This document shows, piece by piece, positions 38,041 to 47,800 of a stretch of DNA of 64,000 nt. Source of the stretch: Glaciecola sp. KUL10 (lineage in GTDB: Bacteria > Pseudomonadota > Gammaproteobacteria > Enterobacterales > Alteromonadaceae); assembly GCF_003203515.1 (NCBI RefSeq), contig NZ_BGNG01000002.1:124001-188000 (forward strand), written 5' to 3'. The notes beneath the pieces are model-generated. The model was not told where the DNA came from, searched no databases, and saw only the letters and a program-made list of their open reading frames with translations. Positions within the stretch are counted from its first letter, which is position 1. Each line of letters starts with the position of its first letter. The position numbers and the translations under genes are program-made.

Positions 38041-39867
38041 GTGGCTATTAAATCAAAAGTTAGATTAGGCGACTTATTAGTTCAACGAAAGCTAATTGAT
38101 GAACAACAGTTGCGTTTGGCACTTGCTGAGCAGCGTCAATCAGGCCGTAAGTTAGGTGCAACGTTGATAGCTATGAACTTGGTCTCAGAAACTGAGTTAC
38201 TTAAGCTATTGTCTCAGCACTTTAATGTGCCAATGATCAATATCGAAGATTACAACGTCAATGCTAATGCAGTGAGGTTGTTACCAGAGATTCAAGCTAG
38301 ACGTTATAGAGCACTCATTATCGATGAGAAAGACGATCATCTATTAGTTGCAATGAGTGATCCAGCCGATATTAATGCGATTGATGATTTAAGCGCAAAA
38401 CTTCCTAAACCACTAAAAATTGCGGTAGTTAGCGAAAAACAACTTTTTAATGCCTATGAAACTTATTATCGAAAGAGTGAAGAAATTGCTTCTTTCGCTC
38501 AAGAATTAGCTGAAGAGTATGAGTCGTCAAAAGAGTTTCAACTAGATATAGGCGCATCGCAATCAGGCGAAGAAGATACAGCGGTTGCTAAACTTTTGCA
38601 GTCTATCTTTGAAGACGCGGTGCTTGCTAAAGCTTCTGACATTCATATAGAGCCAGAAGAGAAACAACTGCGAATACGTCAGCGCGTAGATGGACAACTT
38701 CAAGAAACCACTATCCCAGAGGCGAGTATTGCCGCTGCCTTAGTACTTCGATTAAAGCTAATGTCGGGATTAGACATTTCTGAAAAACGTTTGCCGCAAG
38801 ATGGTCGAACTCAAATGACGGTGAAAGGCCGTTTAATTGACGTGCGCTTGTCTACGATGCCTGTTCAATATGGTGAGTCAGTGGTAATGAGGTTGCTCGA
38901 CCAAACTGAAGGCGTACTTAGGTTAGAAAAAACAGGCATGCCAAGTCAACTGATTACGCGTTTTCGTGCATTGTTAAAGAGGCCCAATGGAATGGTATTG
39001 GTTACAGGGCCTACAGGCTCAGGTAAAACGACCACATTGTATGCTGCATTGACGGAACTGAATAAACCAGAGTGTAAAATTATAACGGTAGAGGATCCCG
39101 TTGAATATAGACTACCTCGCATAAACCAAGTACAGGTTAATCATAAAATTGACCTATCATTTTCACGTATCTTGAGGACAAGTTTAAGGCAAGATCCTGA
39201 CATCATAATGGTCGGAGAAATGCGCGATCACGAAACCGTAGAAATTGGTCTTCGAGGTGCGCTGACGGGTCACCTCGTCCTATCCACCCTGCATACTAAC
39301 GATGCAATTTCATCAGCGATTCGTTTGCTTGATATGGGTGCGCCCGGTTATCTCGTGGCTAGCTCGCTTCGTGCAATCGTTGCACAGCGGTTGGTGAGAA
39401 AAATATGCGAGCATTGTATAGAAATAACGGAACTGAAAAGTAATGTAAAACTGTGGTTGAAAAAATATAGGCCCGAAGCGGTAGATTCAACGTTTTTCAA
39501 AGGGCGAGGCTGTCAAAAATGCGGTAATTCTGGTTATAAAGGCCGCATGGGGGTCTTTGAGCTATTAGAGCTGGACGCCAATATGATGAAGGCTTTGCAG
39601 TCAAACGATGCTCACGCATTCAGCGCCGCAGTCGAGTTTAACAACGACTATGTGCCCCTTCCTCAAAGTGCACTGGACTATGCATTAAAGGGGCTCACGA
39701 GCATTGATGAAGTTCTCAAACTCGTTGAAATTACCTTTGATGTTGATGAGCCTACAACAGCGGAAGTGTCTCCAGCCCTAAGTCTTGAACCAGATATATC
39801 TGCAAAGTCGATCGGCCAACAACAAAACCCACCTTTTAGTTCCGGCCTAAGTTTAGAGGATATCTGA
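38041..39867 (+). CDS. mshE: MSHA extension ATPase MshE
   Basis: A 608-aa cytoplasmic ATPase of the GspE/PilB family that powers pilin polymerisation. An N-terminal MshEN domain (about 1-145) starts RLGDLLVQRKLIDEQQL; MshEN domains bind cyclic-di-GMP in characterised members. The ATPase part has Walker A GPTGSGKTTTLYAAL (about 321-335), an Asp box, and the tetracysteine zinc site CEHC...GCQKCGNSG near 457-500. The start is GTG 38041, two bases after the mshN stop. If it does bind the nucleotide, pilus extension here would respond to cyclic-di-GMP. Confidence 0.95.
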   Translation: MAIKSKVRLGDLLVQRKLIDEQQLRLALAEQRQSGRKLGATLIAMNLVSETELLKLLSQHFNVPMINIEDYNVNANAVRLLPEIQARRYRALIIDEKDDHLLVAMSDPADINAIDDLSAKLPKPLKIAVVSEKQLFNAYETYYRKSEEIASFAQELAEEYESSKEFQLDIGASQSGEEDTAVAKLLQSIFEDAVLAKASDIHIEPEEKQLRIRQRVDGQLQETTIPEASIAAALVLRLKLMSGLDISEKRLPQDGRTQMTVKGRLIDVRLSTMPVQYGESVVMRLLDQTEGVLRLEKTGMPSQLITRFRALLKRPNGMVLVTGPTGSGKTTTLYAALTELNKPECKIITVEDPVEYRLPRINQVQVNHKIDLSFSRILRTSLRQDPDIIMVGEMRDHETVEIGLRGALTGHLVLSTLHTNDAISSAIRLLDMGAPGYLVASSLRAIVAQRLVRKICEHCIEITELKSNVKLWLKKYRPEAVDSTFFKGRGCQKCGNSGYKGRMGVFELLELDANMMKALQSNDAHAFSAAVEFNNDYVPLPQSALDYALKGLTSIDEVLKLVEITFDVDEPTTAEVSPALSLEPDISAKSIGQQQNPPFSSGLSLEDI

Positions 39868-39868
39868 C

Positions 39869-41098
39869 GTGCCTTTATTTATTTATAAAGGAAGGGAGTC
39901 TAGTGGCCAACTGGTAGAAGGTACGCTTGAGGCCGTTGATCAAAATAATGCAGCTCGCGTTTTGACTTCTCGCCAAATCACACCGGTAAATATTCAAGAA
40001 AAAGCGAGCAAGAGCAAAAAAGAGAAAGTGTCTGCTTGGTCAGAAGATATTCTTGAACCGAAGGTCAAGTTGTCTGACCTCGTAATTTTCGCACGTCAAA
40101 TGTATTCCTTGACCAAAGCCGGCATTCCAATAATAAGAGCCGTCTCAGGACTGGCTCAAACTAATTCCAAACGAATGCAAAAAGCGTTGCTCGAAACCAT
40201 TGAACAGCTGGAGAAAGGCAGAACATTGTCATCCGCGCTATCTCAGCACCCCGATATTTTCAATAAATTATTTGTGAGCGTCGTTCATGTCGGCGAAAAC
40301 ACGGGCAAGTTAGATGCCGCATTCTTACAACTGGCGATTTATCTAGAACGGGAGCAAGAAACACGCAAGCAAATTCAAGCAGCTTCCCGGTATCCGTCAT
40401 TTGTCGTATTTGCCCTCGTCGCAGCCCTGGTCGTAATGAACATTTTGGTGATTCCAGTCTTCGCTGGGATGTTCGAGAAATTTAATGCTGAACTACCCGC
40501 AACTACATTGTTTTTGTTAGCGATGTCTGACTTTTTCCTGACCAAATGGTACTGGATAGTAGGGGGGGTAATGTTATTAATTTTCATAACAAAGAAATAT
40601 TTACATACCGAAAAAGGCCGATATGTGTGGGATAAAAAACAACTGACGCTTCCCATCGTCGGGACTGTCATTGAAAAATCCTTGTTGGGGCGTTTTGCGC
40701 GCAGTTTTTCAATGATGCTGCGTGCGGGTGTGCCTTTGACTGTTGCTCTAAATTTAGTTGCGGAGGCCGTTAATAATACGTTCATGCAAAAGGCGATAAT
40801 TACGATGCGCAGGCGCATTGAAAAAGGTGAAAACCTGACACGCGTTGCTAACGCAAGCCAGTTTTTTACTCCCTTAATAATGCAAATGATTAGCGTGGGT
40901 GAAGAGACCGGCCGCATAGATGAACTTTTAGAGGAAGTCGCAGATTTTTATGAGCGTGAAGTGGACTACGATTTAAAAAGCCTGACTTCAAAGATCGAAC
41001 CAATACTGATTAGTATTGTTGCAGGTATGGTACTGATACTTGCGCTAGGTATATTTACACCAATGTGGGACATGATGGGAGCGGTTCAAGGTCGATAA
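39869..41098 (+). CDS. mshG: MSHA inner-membrane platform protein MshG
   Basis: A 409-aa polytopic protein of the GspF/PilC family. It has two repeats of the F-domain (about 70-195 and 270-395), each followed by membrane helices, with three helices overall (about 170-190, 215-235, 380-400). It anchors the MshE motor and the pilin assembly site. The start is GTG 39869, one base after the mshE stop. The next gene is mshB after 61 bases; mshF, which lies here in Vibrio, is missing. Confidence 0.95.
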   Translation: MPLFIYKGRESSGQLVEGTLEAVDQNNAARVLTSRQITPVNIQEKASKSKKEKVSAWSEDILEPKVKLSDLVIFARQMYSLTKAGIPIIRAVSGLAQTNSKRMQKALLETIEQLEKGRTLSSALSQHPDIFNKLFVSVVHVGENTGKLDAAFLQLAIYLEREQETRKQIQAASRYPSFVVFALVAALVVMNILVIPVFAGMFEKFNAELPATTLFLLAMSDFFLTKWYWIVGGVMLLIFITKKYLHTEKGRYVWDKKQLTLPIVGTVIEKSLLGRFARSFSMMLRAGVPLTVALNLVAEAVNNTFMQKAIITMRRRIEKGENLTRVANASQFFTPLIMQMISVGEETGRIDELLEEVADFYEREVDYDLKSLTSKIEPILISIVAGMVLILALGIFTPMWDMMGAVQGR

Positions 41099-41159
41099 AT
41101 GATATTCGAAATGAATGCCCACTAACAAGTAATCTGATGAACAGATTCGGAGTAAGACT

Positions 41160-41762
41160 ATGTTGAAAGCACTAAAGAAAAACCAAGGCTTTACCTTGAT
41201 TGAATTGGTTATTGTCGTCGTGATACTAGGGTTACTTGCTGCAACCGCAATTCCTCGCTTTCTCGACGTGACCGAAAACGCTGAAAATGCGACCGTTGAG
41301 GGTGTAAGCGGTGGTTTTGCTACGGGGGTAGGTTTGGTGCGTGCTCAATGGGAGATAGAAGCAAGACCGGAAGACAATGACAGTCTTAATAAGTCGTTTG
41401 TTACTTTGGACGGCATTCAGATTGGCATCGATTCTGATACAGGGTATCCGACTGGACAGTTGCTTAATGATACAAGTACAGAAGATGACGTCATTAACGA
41501 CCAAGACTGCGAAGCAGTATTTAATCTAATTATGCAAAGTGCACCTTCGATTACGACACAGTGGGTGCCAGAGCAAATCGAAAATTTCAGATACTTTGCC
41601 AGCGCACGCGCCAATCAAGGGTCGGGAGGCAATGATATTTGCCAATATTTTTTGATTCAAAGTATTAAGAATAATCCAACTGAGCCGTTAAATAACACAG
41701 TAGGAAACGGCTTTGTATACGATCCGCGTATTGGACAAGTCATCGTTTTTAGCAACAACTAG
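41160..41762 (+). CDS. mshB: MSHA pilin-like protein MshB
   Basis: A 200-aa type IV prepilin. The short basic leader ends NQG, and the mature N-terminus FTLIELVIVVVILGLLAATA contains Glu5 and the hydrophobic helix; PilD-type cleavage is expected between G and F. The body ends in a C-terminal region with two cysteines (about 118 and 162). ATG 41160 follows GGAG. It is placed before the major pilin, as in other msh operons, and is likely a minor pilin. Confidence 0.87.
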   Translation: MLKALKKNQGFTLIELVIVVVILGLLAATAIPRFLDVTENAENATVEGVSGGFATGVGLVRAQWEIEARPEDNDSLNKSFVTLDGIQIGIDSDTGYPTGQLLNDTSTEDDVINDQDCEAVFNLIMQSAPSITTQWVPEQIENFRYFASARANQGSGGNDICQYFLIQSIKNNPTEPLNNTVGNGFVYDPRIGQVIVFSNN

Positions 41763-41793
41763 TTTGTCAATAGACACAAAAGAGGGTTTTATC

Positions 41794-42327
41794 ATGCGTA
41801 AGCAAAGCGGTTTTACATTAATTGAATTGATTATTGTGATTGTAATTTTGGGTATCTTGGCGGTGACAGCAGCCCCCCGGTTTATCGATCTGCAAAGCGA
41901 TGCAAAAGCAGCCACGCTTGATGGCGTGAAAGCAGCATTGCAAGGAGGCAGTCAGTTGGTGTATGCAAAAGCGGCTATTCAAGGCAAACAAAATCTGGCT
42001 GATTCAACAGTCACGATCACTGGTGTAGGCAATGTTGCAACGGTTTATGGATATCCAGATGCAGAGTCTTTTACGGCTATTCTTGCAGGGTCGAGCGCGG
42101 CGGTAACTGACTTGGCTGCATTTGCAGAAATTGATGAAGCTGAATTCGACATTGTAGAATCAGCTGCGACAACAGATGGTTCTGCCAACACTGCTGCGAC
42201 TGACGGAGAGTTTGTCATCGTTTTTCAAGGTGCCGATGATGGTGATGCTTGTTCTGTAAGATATCAAAATTCAGCGGGCACAGGTCAAGCGCCAACGATT
42301 TCGATTGAAACGCCAAGCAGTTGTTAA
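41794..42327 (+). CDS. mshA: MSHA major pilin MshA
   Basis: A 177-aa type IV prepilin: leader MRKQSG, cleavage before FTLIELIIVIVILGILAV, then a globular domain closed by a disulfide loop with Cys in DDGDACS and the C-terminal Cys (TPSSC). ATG 41794 has AGAGGG upstream; an in-frame start at 41713 overlaps mshB and would bury the leader, so it is rejected. Low-complexity Ala/Thr segments in the middle are typical of surface-variable pilin regions. This is the main subunit of the MSHA pilus used for surface attachment. Confidence 0.92.
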   Translation: MRKQSGFTLIELIIVIVILGILAVTAAPRFIDLQSDAKAATLDGVKAALQGGSQLVYAKAAIQGKQNLADSTVTITGVGNVATVYGYPDAESFTAILAGSSAAVTDLAAFAEIDEAEFDIVESAATTDGSANTAATDGEFVIVFQGADDGDACSVRYQNSAGTGQAPTISIETPSSC

Positions 42328-42356
42328 ATGGTTAAAAAACACATTTTAAATGTATA

Positions 42357-42914
42357 GTGACCTTATCACCTCTTAAAGTATCTCAATTTTACAAAGCTCA
42401 ACAGGGGTTTACCTTTGTTGAGCTTATTATCGTAATTACGTTGATTGGTATTTTATCGATTACGGCGTATTCACGATTTTCTGGTAAAGAAGACTTTTCT
42501 GCTATTACATATCAAACTCAAACGTTGAGCCTTTTGAGAAATGTACAAACAAAAGCGATGTACGATTCACGATCAAACTTTTGTTACCAAGTTAATTTTA
42601 TTACCAATTCAACACCGGCTTTTGGCGTACCCATCGATAATTTTTCGACTGGCAATGAAGCAACTTCATGTGCAAGTACAATTGGGGCTAATTTAAAAGA
42701 AGGATTGAGTACATCAGCCAATGAGTTGACAGAAGAAGGACTTGTTTTAAATGTAGTTGATGGGACCACCGTTATTGCTTACTTGCGTTTTGACGCAATG
42801 GGTAGGCCCTTAACAAGTGTCGCCAATTGTAGTTCTGGCTGCACAATTAGCTTTGTTGGCACCCAAACTGCGGAAGTATGTATTGAACCCGAAGGGTATG
42901 TGCATGCTTGCTAA
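42357..42914 (+). CDS. mshC: MSHA minor pilin MshC
   Basis: A 185-aa prepilin-like protein: leader ending AQQG, then FTFVELIIVITLIGILS. Six or more cysteines are in the globular part, the last residue being Cys, as in MshC. The start GTG 42357 is weak (no clear ribosome-binding site; a palindrome ACATTTTAAATGT at 42341-42353 lies just before it). It overlaps mshD by 11 bases. It probably sits at the pilus tip with MshD and MshO. Confidence 0.85.
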   Translation: MTLSPLKVSQFYKAQQGFTFVELIIVITLIGILSITAYSRFSGKEDFSAITYQTQTLSLLRNVQTKAMYDSRSNFCYQVNFITNSTPAFGVPIDNFSTGNEATSCASTIGANLKEGLSTSANELTEEGLVLNVVDGTTVIAYLRFDAMGRPLTSVANCSSGCTISFVGTQTAEVCIEPEGYVHAC

Positions 42915-43503
42915 AAAAAACGATATAAAGATACACAAAGGCTTTACGCTCATCGAGATGATCGTTGGGATGGTCTTACTTTCTTTGGCGTTGGTTGCGC
43001 TCTCTAGTTTTTTGTTTAACCGTTCAAGCAGCAATATCGATCCCATCTGGCAAACAAGAGCAATCGGAATAGCGCAGTCGGTTAGCAACGAAATACTTGC
43101 AAAAGACTTTGATGAAAACACATCGCCAAGTGGCGCTGGGCAAAGATGTTCGGAGAATTTAGCCTGTACGAATGGCGTCAATCTTGGCGCCGAAGTCGGT
43201 GAAGTCTTACTAGACTATGATGATGTAGATGATTACAACGGCCTTAATCTGGGCAGTGCGCAATTAAACAGTTTAGTGGGTGCTAGTTTACTTCCATCTG
43301 GAGATAACACATACGAAGGCTTTAATGTTGCTATCAGCGTTTTTTATGACGGAAATTTAGATGGAATTGATGATAATGACGTCGACGGAAATGGTGTGCA
43401 AGATGCGATTGCCGTCATCGCAAATATCAAAACCATTCACCTAACTGTCAGTACACCCGATAATGAATCGCTCGAGTTTGTGACAAGCAGGGCAAACTAC
43501 TGA
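42904..43503 (+). CDS. mshD: MSHA minor pilin MshD
   Basis: A 199-aa prepilin-like protein: leader with KIHKG, then FTLIEMIVGMVLLSLALVAL. ATG 42904 has GAAGGG seven bases upstream; ATG 42898 would be too close to it and starts further upstream belong to mshC. Two cysteines lie near residues 72-80. It overlaps mshC at the start and shares the TGATG junction with mshO. Aspartate-rich segments (DYDDVDDYN) may bind calcium, which is speculation. Confidence 0.87.
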   Translation: MLAKKNDIKIHKGFTLIEMIVGMVLLSLALVALSSFLFNRSSSNIDPIWQTRAIGIAQSVSNEILAKDFDENTSPSGAGQRCSENLACTNGVNLGAEVGEVLLDYDDVDDYNGLNLGSAQLNSLVGASLLPSGDNTYEGFNVAISVFYDGNLDGIDDNDVDGNGVQDAIAVIANIKTIHLTVSTPDNESLEFVTSRANY

Positions 43504-44378
43504 TGAGGCGAGCCCTTGTGAATTCAAACCAATCTCGCCAACACGGCCTTACACTGGTCGAGCTAGTGCTCGTCATCGTTGTATTAGGCGTGGTATCGAT
43601 TTCACTAAGCGGCATCACTAAAAGCGGAGTCGATTTATTTGTGACTCAAAAAGATCGTGAGACCATGTTGAGAAGTGCTAGTTACGCCATCGAAAGGATG
43701 GTCAGAGAAGTCTCAAATGCGGTACCCAATAGTTTACGTGTTGATGGTAACACCTCAGTGCACTGCCTAGAGTTTGTGCCTATTGATTGGAGTACTTACT
43801 ATCTTGACTTACCGCTATTGCCAAGTACTGATGAAACGCTGACAGTAGTGAAAACCTTTGATATTGATGAAAACATCTTTGTACCTACAAACAATACACA
43901 TTACGCAGTGGTATACCCGACTCAGTCTGCTCATGTGTTTAATCAAAACCTTAATAGGCGTCGATTAATCAGCGCATGTTCTGATACCAATGATGGTGAT
44001 TGTGCCACTGATGCGACAGCAGACCCCATTGCAGAATTAACCGTTGCGGGCGCCTTTGCTCAGTCTTCTCCTTCTCGTCGTGTCTATTTAAGCAAACAAA
44101 GCGTCAGCTTTTGTGTGAGAGGGGAAGCGCTATATCGACACACGGATACAATCAATTCAAACCAAACGCTCTACACCAGCGGCGGCACTTTAATGGCAAA
44201 AGGGGTAGTAAATACACTCGCCAATGATCCAGTGAATAACGCGGGAAGTGAAGATCCATTTCAAGTCGTTGCGTCTGACCTAAGGCGAAACTCCTTTGTG
44301 CAAATGCGTTTGACCTTCAGCGAAAATGACGAGTCACTAGGTGTTTCTCAGGAGGTGCACATTGCAAATACGCCTTAG
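43503..44378 (+). CDS. mshO: MSHA minor pilin MshO
   Basis: A 291-aa prepilin-like protein: leader ending RQHG, then LTLVELVLVIVVLGVVS. Its length and the Cys-containing C-terminal half fit MshO, a PilW/GspJ-like minor pilin. The start overlaps the mshD stop (TGATG), and the mshP start lies 17 bases inside its 3' end. Confidence 0.88.
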   Translation: MRRALVNSNQSRQHGLTLVELVLVIVVLGVVSISLSGITKSGVDLFVTQKDRETMLRSASYAIERMVREVSNAVPNSLRVDGNTSVHCLEFVPIDWSTYYLDLPLLPSTDETLTVVKTFDIDENIFVPTNNTHYAVVYPTQSAHVFNQNLNRRRLISACSDTNDGDCATDATADPIAELTVAGAFAQSSPSRRVYLSKQSVSFCVRGEALYRHTDTINSNQTLYTSGGTLMAKGVVNTLANDPVNNAGSEDPFQVVASDLRRNSFVQMRLTFSENDESLGVSQEVHIANTP

Positions 44379-44802
44379 AGAAAATCATAAAAACCAGCAT
44401 GGAAGTATGCTTGTTATTGCAATGTTTATTTTAATTGTACTGTCATTTTTGGCCTTGTTTATGCTGCGCAGTAATCAACTTAATTCTCAAATTGTGATCA
44501 ATGAGGTCTATGGTTTACGCGCAAAACTCGCCGCTCAGACAGGTATTCAAATGTTATTGTTAGAAGCTTTTCCACTAAATGCATCAGAGCAGGCATGTAA
44601 TCAAACCATTTCAAGTCCGCTTGCCTATTCAAGTATTGAAGGCGTCAACGGGTGTTCGTTTGTTGCAAGGTGCACCACCACGAATATAGCCTTTAACACG
44701 CAAACCAATCAGTATTTTCAATTTTCTAGCACGGGGACCTGTGATATTGCTGGACAGGTAGTATCTAGGACGGTAGCGGTTGATGCAATGGTGAGTAATT
44801 AG
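44362..44802 (+). CDS. mshP: MSHA biogenesis protein MshP (PilX-like)
   Basis: A 146-aa protein with a PilX/GspK-like N-terminal helix: HGSMLVIAMFILIVLSFLAL. I chose TTG 44362 because AGGAGG at 44350-44355 is six bases before it; the longer GTG 44341 lies ahead of that site. Four cysteines are in the C-terminal half. It is a minor pilin or initiation factor of the MSHA pilus, one base before mshQ. Confidence 0.85.
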   Translation: MQIRLRENHKNQHGSMLVIAMFILIVLSFLALFMLRSNQLNSQIVINEVYGLRAKLAAQTGIQMLLLEAFPLNASEQACNQTISSPLAYSSIEGVNGCSFVARCTTTNIAFNTQTNQYFQFSSTGTCDIAGQVVSRTVAVDAMVSN

Positions 44803-44803
44803 T

Positions 44804-47800
44804 ATGGCGGTCTTATTAAATACTATCAAATCTGGATTGTTACTTTTTTCGCTCTTAGTGGTGAGTTTGTTACAACAAAGCTTAGCCAATAACTGTTCTG
44901 GAGTATTTACTAGTGGCGTAACAAGTCACAGTGCCAGTGGCCAACTCAATTTTGTTGACTATGCTAGGGTAATAGACTCTGGAACCGTCCTTGATATTGG
45001 GATCGGAAATGGAACTTGGTCTCGAGACTGTAACACTGGTGCTTGTGTTTCTTCTGGAAATATCGGGGATGAGATCTCATTGCCTTCTTTCAATCGTTCA
45101 TCTAGCTCGAGTTCTGTCAGTTTCCGCTCAAATTGGGGAGCGCAATCTGGTGTTCAGGGCGATTATGATCAAGTTACTATCGGCATGAATACCCAAGTAA
45201 CCATCAACGCCAATGGTGGTCTAACTCGCATAAACAATTTAACGGTAGGGATGAACGCGAGATTGATTTTAGCTGAGGGCGATTACTGGATTAGCTCACT
45301 TGATATGGCGGCAAATACGCAGTTATATCCATTGAATAACGGCAAGATTCGTCTGTTTGTAGAAAATTACTCTGAATCTGGGAATAACGTTAAATTAAAT
45401 GAGTACAGAAGCCCTGAAAACTTCATTATGGTGTCATACTCAGACCTCGAATTTAACAAAAATACCAATTCAAGCGGTTTTTTTATGTAGATGGTGATTT
45501 TACGACACAAGCAAATCGAAAGGTTACAGGGGCAGTAAGCGCAGAGAATATTACTATTGGTAGCAACGGTAATATCACGTTTTCTTCATCCGCACTAGCC
45601 AGCGTAGATTTTGGTGATTTGTGTCAATCCACCCCCTCTGCGCCTTCGCCTATCGCTCACTGGTCCATGGATATATGCGAAATCCCATTTTCTACCAAAA
45701 GAATTACTGATGATGTGAGCGCTCTTGAAATTCAAACCAACGAAGGCGTGTTAATCGAAGAGAGCGGTAAACTCTGTCAGTCTTTACGCCTAGATGGGCA
45801 GCAAGATATGTTGAGCATTGCACACGATAGTGATTTTGAATTAAACAAAGGCACGCTTTCGCTCTGGTTTAAGACCGATCAGTTGAACTTTAGCAATTCC
45901 CCTTGGTTATCGGAAATGGTGTTGTTTTCCAAAGATAGGAGTGGATTTAATACGGGGGGACACTTAAGAATATCGGTTAACTCAGGCGGCGCAATGCGTG
46001 TCCGGCATCAAACAACTAGCACAAGTTATGTGATTTCCTCATCGTCGCAGATAAGTGAAAACACATGGCACCATATTGCTTACACATGGGGTGATGGGGG
46101 CGGCAAGCTATATATCGATGGGAGCTTAGCAGCTTCAAATAGCAGTATCAGCGCAACACTGAGCGGAAACCAAGAGACGATTATCATTGGCGCCAATGCC
46201 GAAAGATATTCTTCAAGCAACGGAACGCTAGAATCACAATTACGTGATTTCTTTAAAGGAAGTATTGATGAGCTGAAATTATTTGATCAGGCGCTTACTG
46301 TTGAGCAGATCACCGCTGAATATAATGAAACAAGAACGGATTGCGTTAGCTGTGCCAGCAATACAGAGTTAATATCACATTGGGACTTAGACCTTTGTAA
46401 TGTCTCAGGTGATGCAAACGAGGTAATCGATATTGTATCCGGTAACAATGGCAGCATTGTAAATGGTGTCAGTGCGTCAGAGTTTGGAAAGTTCTGTCAA
46501 GCATTTGAATTTGATGGTAATCAGTCTTACGTTCGTATCCCCCATGCTTCCAACATGGAGTTTGGAGCAGGTGCGATTTCGATGTGGGTCAATATTCCAG
46601 ATCTAAGTCATACAAGTAATCCCCGAAACGATGGTAATGCCATCTTTTCAAAAGACAATACAGGTTACAATACTGGCGGACATCTGACTCTTAGGGTACT
46701 TGCAAATGGCGCATTGAGGGTTCGGCATCAATCCACTAACGATTCGGCGTTTTTTGAATCCTCTCAAGGGTTAATTACGGAAAACACTTGGCATCACATC
46801 GTTTACTCGTTTGGCAGCAACGGCATGAGGTTTTATGTTGATGGACTGCTAGTGAATGAAATGCAAACCACTAGAACGTTAAATGGCAATGAAGAAGTCA
46901 TTGTCTTTGGCGCATCGGCCCGCATTGCCAGAAACAATGATGTTCAAACTAATCGCTTGTACGATTTTTTTAAGGGAAAGCTCGACGATATTAAGCTATA
47001 CAAGAATCAGCCATCTAGCGCCGATATCGATTCTTGGTTCCGTCAGTCCAGTTATAACTGCACGAGTTGTGAAAGTGAGAGTGCTATTTTTACTTTTAGT
47101 GACAGCAGTTCAAGCAATGTTAATAATACGGGTAACTTATCTACTTCTGCGAGCCTAAGCAGCGATGCAAGAATTGAAGTGCCCGCGAACCCTAAATTCT
47201 GCGACGCTATGTTTGTGCCTGCAAATACAAGTACCAGTCAAAAAGCTGGATTGGATACGGGGGTTGATCTAAATGACTTTCCAGATACACAAGGCTCGAT
47301 ATCATTCTGGTATAAGGCGGAACAAGCTTGGAACGATGGTACATCACGTCAACTCTTTGATGCCAGTGAAGAGGCGAGCAGAGTTAATGGTGTCTATCAG
47401 AGTGATAAGCATTTCTTTTTAGTAAAAAAAGGCAATGGTTCACTTCGTTTTGGGATAGAAGACGCAGATGACTACAGCGCAATTGTTGATACTGGAAGCA
47501 ATAGCTTTGCAGCTGATACTTGGGTGCATGTAAGCGTAACTTGGAACCTTGCAAATGATAACTACGTTATCTATATCAATGGTGTCGCTTCATCTTCAAT
47601 ATCTAGAAATTCAATATCGACCAACGAATACGGCAGGTTTCTGCCCATCTTGATAGGCGACAATACATCAAGCTACTTTGTAAATGATTCAAGTCGTAAT
47701 TCTGCGAGTGGTTATTTTGATAATGTGATCATACGACACGTTGCTTTAAGTGATTCAGATGCATTATCTGCCTATCAAGAAAGTACAGCATGCGAGCAGG

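Noticed and set aside
40375-40917. 180-codon minus-strand open frame inside mshG
   Set aside because: Antisense shadow of a strongly conserved gene, with no family features or start signals.
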